Position numbers and translations under genes: made by a program | Part shown: positions 55,595-64,000 of the stretch, one piece after another | Layout of the letters: every line of letters starts with the position of its first letter | Position numbering within the stretch: the stretch's first letter is position 1 | Notes under the pieces: model-generated | Told to the model about the DNA's origin: nothing | Seen by the model: only the letters and a program-made list of their open reading frames with translations | Databases searched by the model: none | Origin: Microstegium vimineum | Taxonomy: Eukaryota; Streptophyta; Magnoliopsida; Poales; Poaceae | Assembly (NCBI GenBank): GCA_022036555.1 | Contig: CM039123.1 | Location: forward strand, 12,153,217-12,217,216 | Direction: 5' to 3' | Length of the DNA stretch: 64,000 nucleotides

Positions 55595-55910
55595 TTGGTA
55601 CGCAATGGCAAAGGCCATTGGTTAGGGGCTCCCACCCAGGGTTCAAATCCTGGGTGCGACACTTTATTCTGGATTTATTCTAGGATTTTCCGGCGCTACG
55701 CATTAAGTGGTAGGCGACGTTCCCGTCGACAGCGAGGCGCCCGTGGTGACTTCGTGAACTTCAAGATCTGACTTCGTGAACTTCAAGATCTGCCGGCTCA
55801 GTCCTTCGAAGGTGCTCATAGTGGTAGGGTTTGCGTGCGTGTGTTCGTAGGGGCGAGTGTGCGTACGTGTTGAGTGTCTGCGTTGTACTGTGTACTCTAA
55901 AAAAAAAAGA
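55595..55910 (+). mobile_element. tRNA-derived SINE inside the CACTA element
   Basis: The head GGCAAAGGCCATTGGTTAGG contains a tRNA-like 5' part and GGTTCAAATCC is a perfect B box. The tail is GTTGTACTGTGTACTCTAAAAAAAAA. Its body matches the SINE at 43048. A 23-bp internal tandem duplication (GACTTCGTGAACTTCAAGAT type) lies at about 55748-55793. Confidence 0.78.
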
Positions 55911-55973
55911 GTAAAGGTCCAGAACATTTAGTACCGTTTGATGTTACAAACCAGGACTAAAGGTCTAAAGGTC

Positions 55974-56073
55974 CCTCGATGGATGGATTCAAAAGGAAAG
56001 AGTCTAATCTATTGATAGATGTTCCTCGATGGGTGGATTCAAAAGGAAAGAGTCTAATCTATTGATAGATGTG
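55974..56073. repeat. 50-bp tandem duplication inside the CACTA element
   Basis: Two copies of CCTCGATGG(A/G)TGGATTCAAA... run 55974-56023 and 56024-56073, with one or two differences. Confidence 0.9.
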
Positions 56074-56175
56074 TTGAGTAGGTGGGGTGGTTAGTTACAC
56101 ACGAGACAATGTAAGAGGTCTTGGGTTTGAATCTCATAGATGTAGTTGTGGTGGAAGAAATTTTTTTTTACTAAA
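56066..56175 (+). mobile_element. Truncated second SINE (5' part)
   Basis: GGTGGTTAGTTACACACGAG leads to TTGGGTTTGAATCTC, a B-box-like block, followed by a T-run. Only the tRNA-related head remains. Confidence 0.45.
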
Positions 56176-56234
56176 GGGAAATACCTAAAGCCGGTTTCCA
56201 ACCGAGACCAAAAGCTATTTGTATAGTAGTGTAA

Positions 56235-58570
56235 TATATATGCTATGCTTAGTACTCGAAAACGAGCTTAGCTTCGAAATGGAATAGATGTAAACGCCCA
56301 GCAACGAAGATAAACTTAACTGATTCTGTGGCTGGCTCATAAATATCCTTATTTAAGAGATTTTCTTGCTTTTGACAGTATCGTCTGATTCCTTCTTTTT
56401 TCAGGAGATGCTTACTAAACTTTGGTGTTACACAGCTAACATATATATACATGTGTATATTTTTTTATATACATAATGTTTTGCAAAAATTGTTGGATAT
56501 TCCTAAAAATACCCGGGCCTAAACAAATTACGTAGCAGGTAGTCAAGTTCAATAAGCAAACGAGTAGCAACATTTTCAAATTTGCGTCTCACTTTGTCGA
56601 CGGCGGCAGACCAGCCGACTATTCCTGTTTGAAAACACAAGTGAACATAATGAGTTTGCCCACAGCCTTCTCTGTGTAATATATAATTTTATTTGACGAA
56701 TAAAAGTATTTTGCACTTAAAGAGATATACAGGCAGGCAGGTTATATTTGGCTTTCATGGGTCGTGCCCAGCTTGGTATGTGTGTATCTGGACCAGCCCT
56801 ATCACAGCAGGAGTGAAAAGCAGAATTAATAAATAGCTAGATTGGCTAGATACAATGTTCTATAAGCAAACTACCGATCGGGAAAATGTTAATATATAGG
56901 AGTATTCAAATTTCTATTAGTATGGAGGTGATATTAACACTGTATCAAGCAGGCGGCGTGTTCTTTGCGAAATGGAAAATTGGTTTTAGACATCCAAATT
57001 TCTGTGATACGATGAATTTCTTTCTCCTGCGAGAAATGGAAAGATGGGTTGAACATCCAACAGTACTCCTTCGGTTTTTGAAATGATAAATGTTTTTATT
57101 AATAATCAGTAAAATGTCAAATAAAACAAATTTTGACTAGTAACTAGCACGAATAATTAATTGAGTGCATGTATTATTTAGCCGCAGCACTTTAAATGAG
57201 TGCTGCTAGTATTTAATCTCAGGTGTCAAATGTAGATTACATATATGTTATGATAGGGTGAATCAGATGGCACTTGCTGGGATATTATCTGTTTTTTTTT
57301 TCATTTATTTTTCGTCCAGGGAAAAACCTGGATGTTTCCAATCTGAATGATAAATGGCTATATATATATACTAGTGATGTACGAACGCTTTCGCTCCAAG
57401 CCTCCAACACCAGCACATAAAGGATCATGATGCAACAGTATCACTGTCCCCGGCATCATGGAGTTGCGAATTAAAAAAAAAATCTGTTAGTGGCAATATA
57501 TGGCATATTTATTTATTTTTCCCTTGATAATATTCCTGTCATGTTCTTGGAAGAATCATATGGTAGAACTTATTCGTTGATCCGTCGTGCGAAACTAAAC
57601 CAAAACGAAAAGTGGATATTCGTTACGGCATCACACATGGTGATATCAGTAAACCCTCCTCTGCAACTGTGCGCCTGTGCCTACATCTACATGTACCCCC
57701 AACAGTGCTGTTGCAAGCTCTGCAAATGGGTCCCTTTCAAATGGTCCAGTTCTTTTTTTAATCTCCAGCTTTTGTTGGGACTTGGGAGGTGGCTTGAAAT
57801 GTTAGCATGCTACTGCTGCCCATGAAATAACTTTTATATTTTGGTCGTCCAAATTAACTGGGTTCTACTGTCCTTTTTATTTTAAATCAGGGACTAAATC
57901 TCTTAGGATCTTGTTGTCAGTTATAATAGGTCATAAATTAATGAGTGGTGTTGTCATCTTTTGGTTAATGGCAGTGTGACATGGGCATTTGGCTGGCACT
58001 AATCAGAGCCAAGGATGACGATGCTGGCTGGCTCTGGATCTCTTATGTGTATGGTTGACATGGTAAAGGTGCTCTCGTTTTAACAAAGAACTACCTACAT
58101 CAAGGTTAAATCATCATCAGATGACCATTCATCGCTCGAGAAAATGTCCACACGGTTAATCATCCAAATAGTAATTTACTATAGTCTGTGTCACTGTTGC
58201 ATCACATGTCACAGTGGTTAAGGCTTAGTCTAAATTATAGAGTCAGATCCATTTCTCTTGAGAATCACTAGGACCGATTCCAAACGGTATGGCAGCCGCT
58301 ATTCAGAGCTAAAACGTTTCTAGCGATCATGAGATTTTCTTCCTAAAAAACTCAAATGATATGTGGGTGTTTTTGCATGATTTTGTACCACCTCATGTGT
58401 TTCTTCTATGTATTTTATTCAGTTAATAATTTTTATGTGCAATAAGTTAACATAGGTTGTATTTAAATTGTTCTATGCTCATAGAAAGTGCTGATTTTTT
58501 AAGAATAAAACTTTTGTAGAAATATATTTTTAAATTATAATCCAGTCTACTAGCCAAAGATTCTTAATAA
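56235..58570. other. Intergenic, no gene recognised
   Basis: AT-rich sequence. The 111-codon frame at 57490 has no domain signature or coding bias that I can support. Confidence 0.5.
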
Positions 58571-58866
58571 GGGCTTGTTTGGTATAGCTATTTTTTTTGT
58601 CAAATATGTCTTTTCAAAACAGCTTCATGTGTGAAGCTGTTTTTTCTTCTCCTCTCATAATGATATGAAGTGGATGAAGCTAAAAAAAGTAGCTTATCTC
58701 AGCTCTCTCTTCTTTCTCTCTCATATTTATGCATAAAGTTATTGGTAAAGTTGTTTTATCAAACACTTTTTCTAAAACAGCTCATCTTTATTTAGGGAGT
58801 TGCTCATGAAGTTATTTTCTAAAAAAAATAGCTTCATTAGTAAAGTAGAGCTATACCCAACAGACC
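58571..58866. mobile_element. Tourist-like MITE with TAA target duplication
   Basis: The ends are GGGCTTGTTTGGTATAGCT and, inverted, GGTCTGTTGGGTATAGCT. TAA occurs on both sides (58568-58570 and 58867-58869). Internal AAGCTGTTTT / AAAACAGCTT blocks can pair. 296 bp. Confidence 0.88.
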
Positions 58867-59361
58867 TAAGTAATTCGGATAGATCGTCTGAATTTTTTTT
58901 AAAAGAATCTAGAAAAATCTAGATTCATATAAATAAAATATACTATAAATCTGATCACTTAACATACCCTTCAAATGATTTACTTTAGTCGCTATTACAA
59001 CGTCGTATGAAAACACGCTTCTGAAGACCATCGCTCACCTTACGCGCGCGTAAGTCCTCAACACTTACGTCATTACGTGAAGCATAGCAAATCAACAAAG
59101 ATGACAACAGCTGCAATCACTGAGGGCTGACATAGCAATCCCAATCCCCCCGAGGTACAGCTCCTATAGTCACAGAAAATCACCCAGCCAACCCGTCCTT
59201 CCCACTGCTACTTTCCGTGCTCTGCGGGCCCCACCGTGCCCATGCGGGCACCACCAATGGAGGCTAACACTATTAGTGGTTTCGGTATAAATAAAGTGAT
59301 CCACATAGACTAGTAAATGTTGAGGCTATTATGTACACAATGCAAACTACAACTACTTGTG
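58867..59361. other. Intergenic, no gene recognised
   Basis: Mixed-composition sequence up to the solo LTR; nothing recognised. Confidence 0.5.
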
Positions 59362-62300
59362 TGTCACACCCAGTTTTAAAGGCAAAACGAGATGCAATAA
59401 TCTTATGTGTGCCCAGAGATCAGTCACACACATAAGCCGATAAATTATCAAAATTGTATCATCACAAGTGTTTAATACATAGCGAATGAGTATTTAAATA
59501 ATGTCTATTACAAAACAGCAGAAATAAGATAACTCTCGCGAAGCTCCATAGCACAGGGACATCAACTGGTTGACCCCAAACCTAGTAGTCCTCTGGATAC
59601 TCCTCATAACTCTGATAATCTGATACCCATCCGGGATTTTTATACAAGAATTGAAAAGAAAGAAACAAGCGTAAGTACTTTCGTACTCAACAAGCATATA
59701 TGGGGTTCATGAGGCTCAATTAGTATGACACTGGTTTACTGCGGTAAGAATTTTTAATTTGTAACAAAACTTAATAAGCGATAGATCAAAGTTATGCTTA
59801 ATACCCCAAGTTGAATTGCATGATCAAATAAACAATTGAACAAGTAACATAATATCATGATAAAGTGATTCATAAAAGTAAACATAAATAACCAAAGAGT
59901 TCTGTGAGTTTTCCAGGCCGCTCGTGTCCGTGAGCACAGCTATCATGATAGTTTTTAACACTCTGCAGAGTTTGTACACTTTACCCATGAGACGTGTTTG
60001 CCCAAATGCCCCGGGATCATGACTCCCTTAATACTACCGAGGTGAGCGGGCCGGGGACACGATGAAGTCTTTCAAAGGGGTTCGCTGACATACCCCAGAC
60101 AGTACGGATCCACGGGCAAGGGGTATATAGGAGCCCGTCGGTGATACACACCCGCAGCGGTCCCCACACCAGCCGCTCCGCAACCGCTCGTCAATGGCAA
60201 CTTTCGTGAACTGTTGCATGCGAGAGAGTGACCCTAATACTGAACTAAAGTCAGAGTCATATAGCCCTCATGGTTGCACTGTATGTCCCAGCTTTTGCTG
60301 ACAGAAAGGGGGTCCTAAATCCATGTTGCTAAAAAGTCAAGTTTTACTTTATCGTCTCATGTAGTCTTTAATCAAGATTAAAGGATCATGCTTATAAAAG
60401 TGAAGCACTAGCAATAACTACCCATATGCAACAGTATCCCATAGGATTTCAAGGATATAGATAAACAAGTCTAGGTAAACCCTATGGTGACAGTATTAGA
60501 CACATGCATATGATTTTATTAGAAAAACTTCATTAATAGGACATCAAGGAAGATCCCATATAATACTTGCCTTGCTCAAAGAGATCCTGCTGTTGCTCCT
60601 GCTCAAAGCAAAACCCCTGGTCTCCCACGTACTGCTCACCGTCTGTACTCGATCATCACATCGTATGCAATCACGCAGAGACATAACATGCAAACAAACA
60701 AAGCTATAGATTAGAACAGTACACCAATCACAATAAAACAAGAGTAAAAGTTTATAAAACAAATCTACGTCTCACTACGATCACATAGACGCTTGAATCA
60801 CGAAAAACGGAGCTATAACGAAGAAGATATGATTTAAACGGGATTTTGAATAGAGCAAGATTAAGCATTACGGAAATAATTTTCTTTGATTTTTTAAAAG
60901 TAATTAACATAGATGAAAACTATACTACTGGATAGAGCAGGAAAATACGGATCTAACGCAACTTGAACGGAGCGATTTGGATTTAAAATGAACAGTTTAT
61001 AAGCAATTGAAAAAGAGTGGCAAAACTGTAAATAAGGTTTTCTTTTTATTTTCGAAATAAATCAAACTGAAAAGGGAATATGTTTTTCAACAGAGGAGAC
61101 GGAAACTCAGAATACGCCAAAGGGGACTGCGGGTTCAGTCTTTAAAAAGGAGAGGGTCTCTTTTGCAAAAACAGCGGTCGAAGGGGTACAGATCGTTGTG
61201 AGCCGTCTGATCTAAAGCCGACGGTCAAGATTAGAGACAGGGGGAAAGGGCGGCGCTCCTGGCCGGGTCTGAGCAGAGCGCGGCGGCGCCATTGCCGGCG
61301 AGCGGCGGCGCAGAACGATTAGGCGTTTCAGAGCATCAAACTCCGCGCAAAAAGGTCCGGGAGAGAGAGGGAGGCAAGGCGAACACAGTGGTGGAGTTGG
61401 TTGAGTCGATTGCGCGCGGTGGAGAGCTGTCCGCGCGGCACAGCGGCTCGGTGTGGTCGGGAAACACGGAGCAGTGCGTTAGAGAGGTTGGGACGGGAGG
61501 GAGAGCTCCTGGAGGTGCTCCTTACCGGATTACGAGGCTCAGGAAGTATGCGGATGGAGCAGAGAGACGCGGCCGCGGAGGAACAACGGCGGCGGTGGCT
61601 CTGCTAGGTTTGCGGCGGCGCGCGGTGCTGCGGCGGCTCTGGTACTGCTCTGGACGTTCCGCGGTCGCAAGGTGAGGGCGGAAGGATGTCGGGTGCGGCT
61701 TAAATAGCCTCGGTGCGCCACAAGGAAGGAAGGGGGAGGATTCGACATGGATCGGGTCTCGGCCGCAAGGAAAGAGCGGCGGCCGGGAAAGGAAAGAAGA
61801 GGGGGAGGAAGAGAAAGGAAGGCGGCGGTGCTTGTCTTGCTCGTCACGGTGCCGCGTTGCTAAGGAAGGGGGGGATTTCCCTGCTCCTGTTCGGATTCGG
61901 CCGCGAGAGAACGTCGACACAGAGAAGGAAGGGAGCGGGGAAAGGAAGAAGGAAGGTGAGGAAGGGGAGACTGACAAGTGGGACAGACTCGTCAGCGGGA
62001 GAAAAGGAAACTGACCGGTGGGGCGCGTTCGTCAGAGAGAGAGAGGGAGAGACAGTGCGGGAGGGGTGGAACTGGGCCGGCCTGGTCGGGTTCAGCCCAG
62101 CAGAAAGAGAGAGGGGAAGGTTGGGCTGGGGGGGGGGGAAGAGTGGCCTGCGGGCCAAAGCAAGAAAGAGAGAGAGAGAAGAGAGAATTGATTTTCCAAT
62201 TTTTGATTTTCAAATACAATTTCCAAATAAAGCTTTTAAATTCCAATTTAAATCTTGCAACTCCAAACATTACAAAGGAAAGTGCATCAGCATGAATACA

Positions 62301-62439
62301 ACACAAAGTTTCTACATGATGCTAGATTTTATTTTGTGAAAACCTTAATTACTTTCCCTATGTTTTAATGCTCACATCAAATGCAATTCAATTTTACTTT
62401 GAATCTATTTTGGAAAAATGCAAGATTTTGGGTGTTACA
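59362..62439. mobile_element. Solo LTR, 3.08 kb, with perfect TSD
   Basis: It starts TGTCACACCCAGTTTTAAAG and ends TTTTGGGTGTTACA, so the ends are TGT(C/A)ACACCC inverted repeats. The flanks are TTGTG at 59357-59361 and 62440-62444, an exact 5-bp target duplication. No internal domain or second LTR is present. Length and termini fit large LTRs of Tekay/Del-type Ty3/gypsy elements (inference). The region 61250-62180 is GC- and purine-rich and produces many spurious open frames. A TTAAATAG at about 61700 might be a TATA region on the plus strand. Confidence 0.88.
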
Positions 62440-62444
62440 TTGTG

Positions 62445-63284
62445 GCTCATAAAGTGATTTTTTCCTTTTATCATGTCACACCTTTATTCCCCACCCCCCC
62501 CCTCTTCTTTTTTTTAGAATGGGTCACTTTCTCTCTCCTTAAACATATGTATCTTCATCAAGACAATATGACAAGTTTAGAACACCTACTTTTTTTTATC
62601 CGAGTGAGGCTACAAGCAAAAAGCATGCATTGGGGAAGCCCTGATATCACGAGGAATATTCCTCTGTGAATGCAGATCACCACATTTATATTAAATTAAA
62701 TAACATTATTATTTATATGTTTAAATAATTTTATTATAAAAATTATTTTATAGCTAATCTAATGATAATTATTTTATATCATAAATACTAGCAATTTTTT
62801 TATATAAATTTACTCAAAGATTAAACTAATAAGATTTTTTTTAGAACAGAGGAGTTAGTACTCTGTAAACTAACTAATTTTTTTTTCTATCACTCCGTTA
62901 GCACATCTATAATGCATACCCATGTCTATATTCATATACAAAAGTTTACAAAACATATTTCCATCGCGAAGGAAGTAAAACTTGACACATTCATAACGCC
63001 ATATTCCAAAGTTAGAATACAAGCTCATTTGTGAAAAAAAAAATCATATGAAAATATAAATTTCGAGTTCTTGTACACTAGAAGACAAGTAAATTTGTCT
63101 TTTAGTGCACATGTATTTTAAAATGATTATTTTTATATCAATTTTTTAGATTGAATTTTTCATGAATTTTATATGTGAGTAACTAAGTATGTATGTGGAT
63201 TCATTATGAATGCGCCTTAAAATTTTTTGAGTGGACAAAAATACATTTTTGGAGTTGATTTCCATATATTTCAAAGATAAAAAA
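62445..63284. other. Intergenic, no gene recognised
   Basis: AT-rich sequence with no coding frame, RNA or repeat that I can support. Confidence 0.5.
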
Positions 63285-63620
63285 GGCACCTTTTGAAACG
63301 TAGGATTCTCAAAATACATGAATAGGGAAAACACAAGATTAAAACGATCGTGTAATTGAAATCCTACAGGAAACTAGAACACGGAAAAGTTATGAATGAA
63401 AGCATATGAAATGGTATATATAGGAATAAACAGGAGTCCTAAGACACAAAGGAAGTTGGACCTCATGCTTATTCTCCTGTACAAGATGTATAGGATAGTT
63501 CATTCCATAGAAACTTCAAAGGGACTCAATCCTTCGTTCCAAAGGCACTTATAGGAAACTTTCATGTAGAAATTAAATTCCTCAAAATTCCTTCATTTTT
63601 CTTTCGTTTCAAAAGGGGTC
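63285..63620. mobile_element. MITE-like element
   Basis: The ends are GGCACCTTTTGAAACG and, inverted, AGACCCCTTTTGAAACGAAA. The interior is AT-rich with inverted AGGATT and AATCCT blocks. I could not find a clean target duplication, so the superfamily is open. Confidence 0.6.
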
Positions 63621-64000
63621 TAAAATGATTTTTCCAAAGTATATCCCCCCCGGTTTCTCAGAAACCTCTGGAAATAAAGCTCCAAGCCTCCCTTCCTTCA
63701 TCATCGTAACAGATAATAAGGAAAAAGAAGTTGGAAAAAGGGGAACGGTGTGCTAGCTGCTCAGCTCAGCTCAGCTCAGCTCAGCGCTGCATGACAGTCC
63801 AATGCTGCGGCTAGGGGCAGCCAACGCGCAACTGTGCCGCGTACGGGCCCAGCCAGGCAGCCAGCGCACGGTGAGCACACACACACCCGCACCCGCACCC
63901 GTGGAAGCAAAACACAAGCGAGCGTGCGTACGCGCAGTCGCGTCTCACCTCGCTCGCTCGCTCGCAATCGCACGTTTTCCAAATCTGCCCCGGCGACGGC
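63621..64000 (+). promoter_or_regulatory. GC-rich upstream or leader region of a gene beyond the right edge
   Basis: Composition changes to GC-rich after about 63690. A (CTCAG)n repeat (63759-63785), a (CA)n/CCCGCA repeat near 63875-63900 and (CTCG)n near 63948-63965 occur. Such C/T-rich repeats are typical of grass promoters and 5' UTRs. No start codon with coding potential is visible before the edge. Strand is inferred. Confidence 0.4.

Larger units (their letters stand above)
55503..56231. mobile_element. Short non-autonomous CACTA element
   Basis: It begins CACTACTAGAGAACATATCT and its inverted right end is CACTACTATACAAATAGCTT. The 3-bp target duplication is TAA on both sides. 729 bp, no transposase. 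Subterminal TTTAGTC / GACTAAAG blocks occur in both orientations. SINE sequence and short tandem duplications fill the interior. Confidence 0.9.

Noticed and set aside
55620..55680. tRNA gene (GGTTCAAATCC B box)
   Set aside because: The cloverleaf is incomplete and the sequence continues into a SINE body with an A tail, so it is a SINE head.
61292..62339. Group of 100-208 codon frames on both strands
   Set aside because: They lie inside the solo LTR, are Arg/Gly/Glu-rich from purine-rich DNA, and overlap on both strands.

Overview
The window is nuclear DNA from a grass. It is probably a panicoid, most likely of the Andropogoneae (sorghum, sugarcane or Miscanthus type), but species cannot be fixed from sequence alone. 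The grounds are AT-rich intergenic DNA packed with Stowaway and Tourist MITEs, Helitrons ending in CTAG, Mu-like long-TIR elements, CACTA termini, tRNA-derived SINEs, long LTR retrotransposons, and GC-rich genes with plant-style GT-AG introns. There is no sign of bacterial gene organisation.

Region by region. 1-6.5 kb is a nest: the 5' half of a minus-strand Ty3/gypsy element (Tat-type, with a second RNase H) sits inside a Ty1/copia element, and a CACTA-like terminus follows. 8.1-9.3 kb holds a minus-strand F-box gene with two opposing frameshifts. 10.0-16.8 kb is a head-to-tail chain of four Helitrons. One carries a Mu-like element and one carries exon pieces of a GNOM-type ARF-GEF gene. 17.05-18.4 kb is the one clearly intact gene, a single-exon multi-pass membrane protein of unknown function. 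22.2-24.7 kb is a five-exon minus-strand nucleotide-sugar transporter (URGT-type) pseudogene. 27.1-33.7 kb contains two diverged direct copies of one segment. Each copy gained different insertions: a Mu-like element with a perfect 9-bp target duplication in copy 1, and a plastid ndhH fragment plus a minus-strand Helitron in copy 2. 34-39 kb is MITE-rich. 39.9-42.5 kb is an inverted-repeat element interrupted by a solo LTR. 44.56-54.92 kb is a complete LTR retrotransposon with a perfect TSD, PBS and PPT. It has gag and an accessory ORF but no recognisable pol. 55.5-56.2 kb is a short CACTA element containing SINE remains. 59.36-62.44 kb is a 3-kb solo LTR with a perfect TSD. The last 300 bases look like the promoter or leader of a gene lying to the right.

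The most unusual signal is a near-palindrome, ATACCGGACACGTCCGGTAT. It occurs about 16 times in the 44.6-54.9 kb retrotransposon, mostly as dimers or a trimer with an exact 22-bp period, in the LTRs and scattered inside. The solo LTR at 39.97-41.82 kb has similar LTR ends and carries its own hairpin series built from the same CCGGAC/GTCCGG arms. Apart from the membrane-protein gene, and possibly the F-box gene if its frameshifts are sequence errors, the window contains no host gene I would call functional.
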